The translations under genes were made by a program, and so were the position numbers. Below, one piece after another: positions 36,501-44,681 of a stretch of 64,000 nucleotides of DNA. Source of the DNA: Notospermus geniculatus (lineage: Eukaryota; Nemertea; Pilidiophora; Heteronemertea; Lineidae). The notes beneath the pieces were generated by a model. It made no database searches. It was not told where the DNA came from and worked only from the letters and a program-made list of their open reading frames with translations. Within the stretch, counting starts at the first letter, position 1. Each line of letters begins with the position of its first letter. The stretch lies in assembly GCA_002633025.1 (NCBI GenBank), contig NMRB01000885.1, positions 92,071-156,070 of the forward strand, in the 5' to 3' direction.

Positions 36501-38989
36501 CACAAAAACTGCTTTGGTCCAGCAAGGAAAACAAGAACTTGGACTTCTTCGTCAGTTTCTCTCCACACTTCAACTTTTACACTGGCAAGATCTGAAAATA
36601 AACATAGGATAGAAATGATAATGTAAAAGATGAATGAGACTTTTACACTGGCAAGATCTGAAAATAAACATAGGATAGAAATGATAATGTAAAAGATGAA
36701 TGAGTTTTCATCAACAGGGAGAGTGCAACAGAACTCCCTTAATATCAACAAACACCTCTGCAGAGAGGACACCTCTCCATCAAGGACACAAACATTCAGC
36801 CCCATTGGTGACTTCCATCCATTTTGAAATCTGAATTCAGGACACCCTTCAATTAAAGTCTGTTTGCTGAGAGGTTTCACTAGTTTGCAAAAAGCTACAT
36901 ACCTTTTAGCTTTTGCCGGACAAAGGCATCGGCAGCTTCATCCCATTTATTGCTAGGCCTGAAATAGACAACAAAATATATAATGTGCACAAAAAGTTCA
37001 AAATTCCGTTGAGAGAGGACAAACACTTTCAGAGCCTGCCAATAAGTAAATTCAATTACTGAGAAACAGTTTTTGGATTCTGACTGAGTTTGCAAAAGCA
37101 CGACTTACAGTAAACTTGTGGTGAAGTCTGTGACATCAGTTTTCATGCTGATTGGCTGGATGCCATAGAGGGTATATTTCCTGGCCTGCGTAGGCAACAC
37201 CCGAAATTCACTTGGGCATTCTCTGAGCCTGAAATGAGTAAAATTCATGAAAAGCGTGCAACATTGCTGTTGATTTGAAGATACATTTATGAACTATTGT
37301 GAAATTGACTTCACCAGTAGTTAATACTAAGCTTCACCATAAAGTACTTTTATACTGCTGCTGCAGAGGAATGGAAAGTTAAGTTTTGGAAACATTTTGG
37401 ACCCTAATTCACCTGGTACATACCATCTCAAATTGATGTTTTCTATTTTATCACAGTCGATCAAGTAACACCTAGAATAGAGCAGATTGGCAAAGCAAAA
37501 GTTGCATCAGATAATCTAAACATGAACTCACAGCGTGCACTGCATCAAAGAACCATGCTCATAAACTTCTTCGAATGTTTCTTTTCCAGAACATTATTAC
37601 CCATTCAAGAAATTACAGTTGTTAGTCACACCAGTCGAACAAAACATGGAAAACCAAGGTGCATACATGTACATTCACTATTGTAGTGTTTACCAAGAAC
37701 ATGGACTGCAATCAATACACAGTACCAGTAAATGAAATCAGTACCAGGCAAAGAGCATTGATGACGACGACGAATTTGGCACCTGTGACTCTAACCCCAA
37801 CAATCACTAGTTTCCTGACATCTGAACTCATCCCTACCTATGTACAGAGATGCTTGTCGTACAATCAGGGTAACATACATGTACATTTAAGAGGAGCCAA
37901 AATTCAATGACTTTTTAAGGATTTTCCAAACACGTTCGCAACTGGAGACTGGGACCTACAAGAACATTTCTTTTATCTCCAGTTGCCCCTGTTCAGCTGG
38001 GTTGGGCAAGACATTCCATTCTACCTCAGGCAGAGTGCCCCCTTCTTGATGTCATTGTCAGTATTGAATGCTCCTTGCCTCTACCAGGCTGCTAAAACAG
38101 GACATAATACGAATAGTCTGCACACACAGGACATCTGAACAATCTGCACACACTCACTAAGCTGACTCTTAAAAAACATTTTTGGCACTTGGTAGGTACT
38201 TCGTCAAATCAGACACACTCAAGTCAGGATTTGCAAGTGGACATAATCAGACACACTCAAGTCAGGATTTGCAAGTGGCCTTTAATACGTAACAAATCAT
38301 GGGTATTTTGTCAGCAGACATACAATATTAGGAAATGGAAACTTACTTAGCAAGTGGCTCTTTTGCAGTCTGCAACACAGTTTGAACCACAGTTCGACAC
38401 CAGCTCTTGTTGCTTGGGCTCTTGACACAATAAATCTGAATGAGAAAGTTGTACAGAAACATCTTTTTTGTACTCTGGAGAAACTTGTGCCAATACTAGC
38501 ATATTGTTCAACTAATGACTGATAATTGGTAGGGCCAACCGGTAAATTAGGTACTCATTTCTCCTGGATCACACTACATAGAACCTCCCCCCCACACACA
38601 CACACCTCTATGAGCGCAATGGTGTACTGAATGGAAATATTTGCCCAGCCTCTAATTCTCAATATGAAAATAAAACAAATCTACAAACCTTATTTGGATC
38701 AGGTGACTGGATCTCCACTCTAAGAGGTTTTTCATTCCGATAATGCTCATTTGTGTAACTACTCATGCTCTCGAATCTGCAACTTTCTTCACTGTTGTCC
38801 TGGGCAAAACCCATGAATGATCCAGCATTTAGGATCTGAAAGGGGAAATGCAAGATGCTAAGGTATTCTGAATAGTTCTGTGCACATGCTGGGCTAGTTC
38901 ATGTAATTACAGTCTCCGACATGCTGTGTGGGATAAGAGACACTTACTGAAAGGACTTTGACATCCATAATAATCCTTAAGTTTTCCAT
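20005..38989 (-). CDS. TDRD12: TDRD12-like Tudor/DEAD-box helicase with C-terminal ARM-like and CS regions
   Basis: TDRD12 proteins are germline Tudor-helicases of the piRNA pathway, acting in cytoplasmic nuage to support secondary piRNA production. About 40 minus-strand exons can be chained with matching phases from Met at 38989 (MENLRIIMDVKVLS) to the stop at 20005-20007. Order of domains: N-terminal Tudor, a long low-complexity exon, DEAD and helicase-C domains, a CCCH zinc finger, a second Tudor with IDEGRT, a third Tudor with FFVDYGDSES, armadillo-like repeats, a CS domain and an acidic tail. Summing the exons gives about 2,600 residues, against roughly 1,200 in vertebrates. Similarity to vertebrate TDRD12 is clear through the exon at 26799-26927; the rest is assigned to the same gene because strand and phase continue and CS is the family's C-terminal domain. 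Two adjacent genes remain possible. Parts are described separately. Confidence 0.85.
21763..24087 (-). CDS. TDRD12-like gene: armadillo-like repeat exons
   Basis: Exons 23933-24087, 23705-23825, 23275-23479, 22661-22786, 22428-22503, 22161-22260 and about 21763-21959. The sequence is helical and repeats the ARM pattern of short Leu-rich helix pairs with small polar turns: KEDAYQNGAVKAFCRILRSG, VAKILVSFSFDHRYCFEVG, NCEILKDSGGLRILSKIV, MKCVLDLLQLLVENLE, STEAMRKDDVIEALVTNLAR, LIGDIVSLLSTLAGHSRANA. The last exon is hydrophilic. ARM repeats mediate protein binding. ARM repeats between Tudor and CS domains are not part of the TDRD12 architecture I know. Assignment to the same transcript rests on strand, spacing and phase. 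Confidence 0.7.
24426..26558 (-). CDS. TDRD12: TDRD12-like gene: third Tudor domain
   Basis: Exons 26251-26558, 26058-26186, 25394-25507, 25091-25270 and 24426-24658 encode another extended Tudor domain. The opening strand is VCVSAVRTPHLFFIQKI. The Tudor core is WYRAQVMSMKEKNYNVFFVD followed by YGDSESVPVDCMRTL, with the aromatic and Asp residues of methylarginine-binding Tudor folds. After it comes the SN-like flank (LPLQAIECSLVKV, AADAFWDM, CHIELIDTD). This domain has no counterpart that I recognise in vertebrate TDRD12. A polymorphic long-inverted-repeat element and a piggyBac MITE sit in its introns. Confidence 0.8.
24764..25066. mobile_element. piggyBac-type MITE, copy 2
   Basis: Orthologue of the element at 6124-6430. 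The right end is intact (tggcagtcaacgtgttaa), but the left TTAA has been lost by a small deletion. The subterminal ctacgag...ctcgtag palindromes are conserved. It is in the same intron. Confidence 0.7.
25581..25952. mobile_element. Long-inverted-repeat element inserted in copy 2 only
   Basis: The ends are perfect 11-bp inverted repeats, aatgaggaacc and ggttcctcatt. An inner pair at 25618-25640 and 25896-25918 matches at 22 of 23 positions. The first copy of the region has the empty site (gttgactaattgtcagg near 6946-6962), so this is a recent insertion or loss of about 370 bp. The filled/empty comparison fits a 2-bp AT duplication. The interior is not recognisably coding, so this is a non-autonomous DNA transposon. 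Confidence 0.8.
26799..29217 (-). CDS. TDRD12: TDRD12-like gene: CCCH zinc finger and second Tudor domain
   Basis: Exons 29156-29217 and 28943-29036 together make a CX8CX5CX3H zinc finger (C-HYLKAYGR-C, then C-PAR-H). Exons 28452-28684, 27867-28014, 27436-27560 and 26799-26927 make an extended Tudor domain: VLITHVVNACHYYARIQEH, EIEVIYIDEGRTQSVRLKHL, ELPEHLHLDNIAP, PGLKPKDEDIEW and TTLWLENLTHLTYLSQLKE. This follows the vertebrate TDRD12 order closely, and vertebrate proteins end soon after the last of these segments. A palindromic mobile element lies in the intron at 28073-28261. Confidence 0.88.
28073..28261. mobile_element. Palindromic element with non-palindromic tail, copy 2
   Basis: Arms 28073-28129 and 28169-28225 are 57 bp each and complementary with one mismatch. 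Part of the left arm seen at 4233-4474 has been lost, leaving a longer loop. The 36-nt tail (28226-28261) is nearly the same as in the other copy. A perfect 15-bp direct repeat, gacaagatatgagag, flanks the element (28058-28072 and 28262-28276). It is in an intron of the TDRD12-like gene. Confidence 0.85.
29570..33405 (-). CDS. TDRD12: TDRD12-like gene: helicase core exons
   Basis: Exons at about 33225-33405, 32864-33071, 32459-32569, 31954-32142, 31637-31771, 31220-31366, 30904-31095, 30324-30573, a further one ending at 29995, and 29570-29701. A Q-like motif region (RLPTMIQSWCWPAILRG) leads to Walker A APPKRGKT, then motif Ib-like DILIATP, motif II DDAD in place of DEAD, and FSSQW where SAT is expected. 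The helicase-C half has KIIIFTNTPTEAEEVYKLL and CVIHYTMSETKTKFGNRLG. Walker A keeps GKT but has Lys-Arg before it instead of the usual residues. TDRD12 helicases are generally degenerate in these motifs, so ATPase activity is uncertain. The 3' limit of the exon starting at 29995 is not resolved. Confidence 0.85.
30661..30847. mobile_element. MITE-like element in a helicase intron
   Basis: The left end reads ccgtcacatatccact and the right end is its complement, agtggatatgtgacgg. The inner parts (ggggcccatacgg and catacggggcgc) extend the inverted repeat imperfectly. About 187 bp, non-coding. The target duplication is not obvious. Confidence 0.6.
33794..36038 (-). CDS. TDRD12: TDRD12-like gene: large low-complexity exon
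   Basis: A single open frame of more than 2.2 kb runs into a 15-base n gap at 36039-36053, so its acceptor is not seen; the donor (CTGA|GTGAGT) is at 33793/33794. The product is rich in Ser, Pro, Gln and Gly, with RGYGRGSPFREFG and VGGGRGKGLAG near the start. These RG/GR-containing stretches could be targets for arginine methylation and Tudor binding, which is inference. No folded domain is recognised. The length of the open frame without stops is the main evidence that it is coding. Its place between the first Tudor and the helicase matches the variable linker of TDRD12. Confidence 0.75.
36039..36053. other. 15-base assembly gap at the start of the large TDRD12-like exon
   Basis: A short run of n that hides the splice acceptor of the large exon ending at 33794. 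Beyond it, 36054-36441 is intronic and contains two related stretches beginning tttccgtgc (about 36116 and 36200). Confidence 0.9.
36442..38989 (-). CDS. TDRD12: TDRD12-like gene: N-terminal Tudor exons
   Basis: Seven exons: 38948-38989, 38689-38835, 38347-38435, 37424-37471, 37109-37228, 36903-36958 and 36442-36591. They encode an extended Tudor domain (KSWCRTVVQTVLQ, CYLIDCDKIENINLR, LPTQARKYTLYGIQPIS) and the following segment (SNKWDEAADAFVRQKLK, VEVWRETDEEVQVLVFL), matching the first Tudor domain of vertebrate TDRD12 in spacing. Exon phases agree throughout. The last exon has two possible splice acceptors 66 bp apart, created by a tandem duplication (36574-36705). Confidence 0.85.
36574..36705. 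repeat. 66-bp tandem duplication spanning a splice acceptor
   Basis: Two identical 66-bp units (36574-36639 and 36640-36705) each contain, on the minus strand, a pyrimidine-rich tract, TTTTCAG and the first bases of the exon. The extra unit is 22 codons long with no stop in the coding frame, so use of the upstream acceptor would add SFIFYIIISILCLFSDLASV plus two residues. Confidence 0.9.
38207..38278. repeat. 38-bp tandem duplication in a TDRD12-like intron
   Basis: The unit starting aatcagacacactcaagtca occurs at 38207 and again at 38245. The two are essentially identical, so the duplication is recent. It is intronic and has no evident function. Confidence 0.85.
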
Positions 38990-41900
38990 ACCGGTACTCA
39001 GATTGGAACAGTCTTTTTTTGCATTACAAAAATTCAGGTCTCTGTAAAAGAACATGAGAACACAGTGAAAATCTTGTTTATAATGAATTGTTTCTTGTGA
39101 AACTTGTCTAGGCTATAGCCTAGGCCTACCGGTAAGGCCGGTAGGTATGCATAGGAGACAGCCCTACGATGAGAGTCATGACGATGCCAAGGCCTAGGCC
39201 TTGAGGCAGGCCTGCCTGACATGCCTGAACGGCTGTAGTGCATGATGATGTCAATCGCAAAACTACGCAGATCCTGAAAATGAACACATATTTCTCTATA
39301 AATTATTCCTCCATGGTACCGGTAGGCCTAAAACTGGGAATCCACTCTCGCGATTTCGTTGCAGGCTAGGGAGGCCCTAGGCCTACTTGCGATTGGGTTG
39401 CGGTGATCGCCAGTCCACCGCAGGCATGCCTCCAGTTACCGGCAGTAGGCCTAAGGCCAAGTAAAAAAAATTCCCGGTTTCTCATCAGAACTTTTTCAAA
39501 ATGTCAATGAGGCATCCACCGTTGCGATTTACGAATGCTCCACACCAGAAATTAGAATAAAAATGGACATCCCCAACATAGGCCTACATGACATCATCGA
39601 TAGGCCCTAAATTAGGGCGCCTAGGCCTAGGCCTCGGCCTAATCTTTCCCTTGGCCTTTCTCTTTCGGCTATTTTTTTTGCCACGACTCATCTCATCTTC
39701 ACCAAAATCCCCGTGCTGACGAGGCGAGCGGATCAGCGGATAGGCTACCGTATATATAGACGGATAGGCATTCAGATGAGCATGTACAGTAGGCCTAGGC
39801 CTAGGCCTACCTTTTAGGACTAGCCTAGGCCTATCTGTCATGTGTCCATAGACCGTCCATACCGACCAGCCCATGTCATGTCAGTTTATTTAATTCACCA
39901 GCACTTTCACTTTCAAAATCGGTGATATCTGCATTGATCATGTTGATCTGTAAATAATTCAACTCGAGTGGTTGTAACAAAGCGAGAGTGGTGTGGTGGT
40001 GGTTGTAGGAACAAATTAGGCCTAGCCTAGGGCCTAGGCCTATAAGCATGATAAGTGACAAGATCTTCACCACACCAACGGGCCCATGCATGCCATGTCG
40101 TCTTCATGCTCGTTCACTGGCGATATAATGTCACCATTAGGCGCTAGGTGGCAGCAGCTGACGGTACAGTTATATTTATTTTTTTAACGCTATTTTATTA
40201 CACTAATGCATCCCTCTCCTTGCTATCGTGGATGAGGTACATTCCAGAGACACATCCCCACCCACTCCGTCATCTTCCTGTTAATTCTTGTCTATCAAAC
40301 GCGCACTAACGTTATAATAGTGTATTCTTTCTCAAAAGACAACATTTACCATGTTCACGTAGATTGTAATTAGCATAGCATAGTAAGAAATCACGAGCCC
40401 ATTAGTTTCCCGAGACAGTTTCATACTCATTCGTAAATAGCCGGTAATATTCGGAAACTTTGATGACGTACTTTTAATTTGCATAGCATAATCAGAAATC
40501 ATGAAGTACATTATTTTACCCGAGTTGGATTCATGTCTATTCGTAAAAAGTCGGTAATAATCGGAAAATTTGATGACGTAGTATGTAATTTGCATAGCAT
40601 AATCGGAAATCACGTAGTCTCGGTCACCCAGCCGCTGTTTCGAATCTGGGGATCGAACAAGCGTCTGGGTCATAACGCCACTTTTTCTGTTACGAGCAGA
40701 CCAAGATCCTGGTCTGGATGCTGATTGGCTAATCAGGGACAGAGCTAGTCATTCATTCCCATCCGCCGATTCCTCCCATTCGAAAATCACAATCCGGCTG
40801 CTGATTGGGCAAGAGAAGTGATCATGTGACCTCATCATGGCGACGACCACATAATGTCAGTTGGGATTTCTCGACCTCGTCTACCATACGGATACACAAT
40901 TCCTGCTTAGTTTTCAGCCTGATATTCAACTCCAATAAGTTGATGCTGTCCAGTAAGCTGTCTNGTACGAGGTTGTTCCCCACGTGGGTTTCATTGCCAT
41001 TCGTAAAAAGTCGGTAATACTCGGAAAATTTGATGACGTAAGTTAGCATAATCAGAAATCACGAAGTTGATTAGTTCCCCAAGTTGGTTTCATTGCCATT
41101 CGTAAACGGTCGGTAATATTCGGAAAATTTGATGACGTAGATTTTAATTTGCATAGCATAATCAGAAATCACGAAGTTGATTAGTTCCCCAAGTTGGTTT
41201 CATTGCCATTCGTAAACGGTCGGTAATATTCGGAAAATTTGATGACGTAGGTTTTAATTTGCATAGCAGGATAAGAAATCATGAAATCTGTCATGTGTGT
41301 TTATTGCAAGCCATTCGTAAATGCATGAAATGGTCGGTAGGCCTAATTACCGGTAAACCGCAGTGACCAGTGTGTGCCGAAGCATGGGCATGATGGACGT
41401 GTGTGTATGTGGTTTTTGAACATGTTGAAGAACACGATGTTTCAATGTAATGAGTAAATTTTTGTGGTCACCTCAATTGCTACAACAACAATAGGCCGAG
41501 CGACCTTAGCAGGCCAAGCGAAAGAGAGGCATAAGCATCATAACCATGATGATTGATTGGCAAGTTTGTTTAAGTTGTGCTGCCACCTGGCGTTAGGCAT
41601 GAGATTATATTGTTTCCACACTGATGCATTGTATAGGCCTAGGCCTAATCATTGTTGTTTCCCCATATTCTTTGGAGAACACTGGCGGATAGAGAAACTC
41701 ATTTCTCTGTGTGACCCGTGCTAGGCCTAGGCCTCGTCATAATGATGCAGAGCTTTATTCCATGCAGACAATACAGTATGACATGAGTAGGCGTACACTG
41801 GGAGGGAACACTCAAAGATGGGCAACAATCAAAAATGTTACACCGGGATGAATTTTGGTTCAGACCGGGTAGGCCTACTGTGACATGTTTCGGAGTTCTA

Positions 41901-42135
41901 GGCCTATATGTCGCCATCTCAAGTGTTTGATTGGGACTTGATCATTGAGCTAAGCATAGCTGTCGGCCTATCATCAGTTGTCCTCGGACACTCAGAATGT
42001 CAATGTCATTGTTTAGCCTAACGTTAGGCCTATTTATACGAAATCATCATTTGTGCACATTTTTTTGCCTTTTTCAGAGATGTTGCACGATAGGACAAAG
42101 ACTGTTCTGATACAGTGGAGGAGTGATTCTTGACA
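38990..42135. promoter_or_regulatory. Head-to-head intergenic region, probable bidirectional promoter
   Basis: The TDRD12-like gene starts to the left and the Mpv17-like gene to the right, so both promoters and 5' UTRs lie here. About 39110-40050 and 41630-41910 are packed with overlapping aggcctaggcct palindromes. A tandem array with octamer-like and CRE-like words lies at 40363-41345. No TATA box can be assigned with confidence, and no coding exon is supported. Confidence 0.45.
40363..41345. repeat. Interrupted tandem array of about 110-bp units
   Basis: Seven full or partial units start near 40363, 40473, 40583, 40964, 41040, 41150 and 41260. The period is 110 bp, measured between 41046 and 41156. 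Conserved words are aatttgcatagcataatcag, ccattcgtaaa, gtcggtaatattcgg and tttgatgacgta. The array is interrupted at 40622-40963, and an isolated n at 40964 marks where the assembly rejoins it. ATTTGCAT is the complement of the POU octamer ATGCAAAT, and TGACGTA is a CRE-like half site. Confidence 0.8.
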
Positions 42136-43568
42136 ATGGTTGTCCTTGTAGTGGCGAGGCAGATCCGCCAGATTGGCAGATTTCCACTTGTTACAGGGAT
42201 GATAACCTACTCGGTGACGTGGAGTGCTGCCAGCATCATTCAGCAGAAACTGATATCCAAGTCAGAGACGATAGACTGGGCAAAAACTGGGAGGGTCACA
42301 TTTATTGCAGGTTGGTGCCCTAAATCCTAATTTGATAGTATCTTTCCATGTCTATGACGTGTCGCCTGATGAGTTCTTTTCTTAGTCTGAGTAGTCAAAA
42401 CCCCCAGGCTTTTCTGAATAAAACTACTTTCTCAGATTCTTCCTTGAAACCTTTTTTTCAATTTCAGGAGCAATATTTGGCCCTCTGGTGTACACTTGGT
42501 TGAGAGTGATGACCCACCTAAATCCTTGGACTTCATTTGTGGGCTGCCTCCAGAAAGCCCTTGTGGAACAGTCTGTCTTTGCCCCTATCACACACTGCAT
42601 TTTTTATGGGAGTAAGTTTTCCTTCTTTCCTGTCAGATGCTAGTCAGTAGCATTCAACATATGTTTTGACTGGAAAGCCAAACAGCTTCTCGTAATAATC
42701 AAACATGATTAGGTTCGAAATGGACAAAAACAATGCACGTGAAAACAAATGGAAATAATTAAGTACGGTACCGTATATCAGCTCATAAGAGAATTTGGTG
42801 TGAAATTTTCATCTATTCATGCATATTGTTTTCATTTTAGCTTTGTCTGTGCTGGAAGGACGAAAGGATGAAGCTGTGCAGGAAATAAAGGACAAGGTGC
42901 CACCGACATGGAAGGTTAGGTTAATCAATCTCTTATCCCTCTGTGCCACAGGTTCACATGTTGTCTCACTTCTTACATACTAACTTAGCAAATGTAGCAC
43001 GTGGAATGTGCTACAAATTCTACATCAAATCAACTACCATACCGCCATCTACCACTACAATGTAGATGCAAAAATGCTGTAGCACTCGCTACAGTGTTGT
43101 CACTAAGACTAGTCCCCTTGATATATTCCTCGTCTTTTTCAGGTTGGAGCTTGTATTTGGCCAATAATGCAGACTATCAACTTCTTGTATGTGCCAATGT
43201 ATTACAGAACTCATTTCGTGGCTTGTGTGTCTTTTTGTTGGTCAACATTCTTATGCTATATGAAGGAGAAGGTAAGAGATTGTAATGGGGATTTTGCTCA
43301 GGTTGCAGTAATGCAGAAATTTGACTTTTCCTAGCTTTTTTACAAGGGTGGTGATGGCTAGCCCGGTCATTTTATTTTCCCCTTACACATGTTACAAGTA
43401 TATGTACCAGTATGTAGAAGATAAATGAACCTGGTTGTTGAAATCTGGGGAGATTGTGGAATGAAGCTTCAGTTGAGTAACTCATGGAATGAAGCTTCAG
43501 TTGAGTAACTTGAGTTATTTTCATTTCAGAGAATACCACATGGTCACATGAAAGCAGTGGAGAAATGA
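42136..43568 (+). CDS. MPV17L: Mpv17/PMP22-family membrane protein (Mpv17-like)
   Basis: Five exons, 42136-42310, 42468-42611, 42841-42914, 43143-43271 and 43530-43568, total 561 nt and encode 186 residues, the usual length for this family. The start ATG gives MVVLVVARQIRQIGRFPLVT. Family landmarks are YSVTWSAASIIQQKL near the N-terminus, GPLVYTWLRVM, VEQSVFAPITHCIFY, the signature around ACIWPIMQTINFLYVPMYYR, and a last helix with FCWSTFLCYMKEK. Four membrane segments are expected. Family members sit in peroxisomal or inner mitochondrial membranes and affect reactive oxygen and membrane permeability. Which paralogue this is (MPV17L, MPV17L2 or PXMP2) is less certain than the family. Confidence 0.88.
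43456..43513. repeat. 29-bp tandem duplication before the last Mpv17-like exon
   Basis: The unit tggaatgaagcttcagttga... occurs at 43456 and 43485. It lies just upstream of the acceptor at 43529/43530 and does not alter the exon. Confidence 0.85.
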
Positions 43569-44681
43569 GTGAGGAAAGCATCAGTCACTAGTATTACTAG
43601 ATTTTCATTGTGATTGGAGTTATTACTGTGATAGTCCATCCTAGATATTCACTGGGAACGACCAGTACCTTTCTGCACTGTCATTGATGCAGTGAAGGGT
43701 CATTTCTCTGTGAAGACGATTGTTTGAATGTTACTCTAGTTGCAAGATTCACATTGCACTCCTCAGGGAAGACAATTACACTTTACAGAAGTGTCATAAT
43801 CGCCGATGCCAAACCTTCTTACCAAGTAATCATTCTTTATATTGATTCTTTATATTCATGTATATTTTTGGTGTTAATACTCTAAAAATTGCTTTTGGTT
43901 ATGGTGCAAGGCCAAGTAATACAAGTTCAATGGAGTACAATGTCCGATATCATGCAACCACCTTGAATGCAGAAGCACAATCATGTTGAAACTTGATAGG
44001 CTTACGGTTTATTAGAAAAACTTCACATACATTAGTCAAAAAATAAGAGTGCTTTATAACAATCAAATTTTGTTGTGATTTATTTGTAATGTAGACTTTA
44101 TATTTTAGGCATGTAAATAAAATACACTAAACCTGCAATCAAATGTTTTCTGTTCAATCATTCTACCACCTATCTTCAGATCCTCAGCTGTGTTCAGTGA
44201 GTTATCAATGGCAAAATCATGCACCTGAACACAGGTCTGTCACAAAAGGGAAACATACATGTAATGTACATGTACCCCTGTCCTTGTCTAGATTTTGTTC
44301 ATAACAACAGGAGGCCTTGATTGTTGATAAGATGGTTTATTTCATAGCAGCATGGGGAGCCAGCCCTCATCATAAGAACTATACATACATGGAAGTATCA
44401 ATCTACACAAAGTAAGTATTTGAACAAATTATGGCAAATTATGTACAATAAATTGGACATTCAAATAAACAAAATTCATAGTATTGAAAGTACTATAACA
44501 TTGTAGGCCTATCTGATAGTCCCAATCTCGGTTCACTCCTCAACTGGCCATTACCAATCATACTGACCTCTTCTAATCAGGACACCTCTCAATTAAGGAC
44601 AGTGCCAATCTGAAAGGTGCCTGTCCTGGGAGGTTTCACTCTGTGGTTCTCTACGGCCAAGACGCAGCAGTGATGACCCAT
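43569..44681. other. Interval between convergent Mpv17-like and rotatin 3' ends
   Basis: AT-rich 3' UTR-like sequence with several possible aataaa signals (for example near 44117). A dispersed repeat fragment with gacacctctcaattaaggac lies at about 44578-44643; a related stretch is at about 36760-36890. No exon is seen. Confidence 0.45.

Noticed and set aside
39110-40050. Dense aggcctaggcct palindromes as a possible regulatory code
   Set aside because: The same word is scattered through the window, including introns, so it looks like a background feature of this genome.
40620-40680. tRNA-like B-box words (gttcgatcccc on the minus strand)
   Set aside because: No A box, cloverleaf or terminator at the right spacing; at most a SINE fragment.
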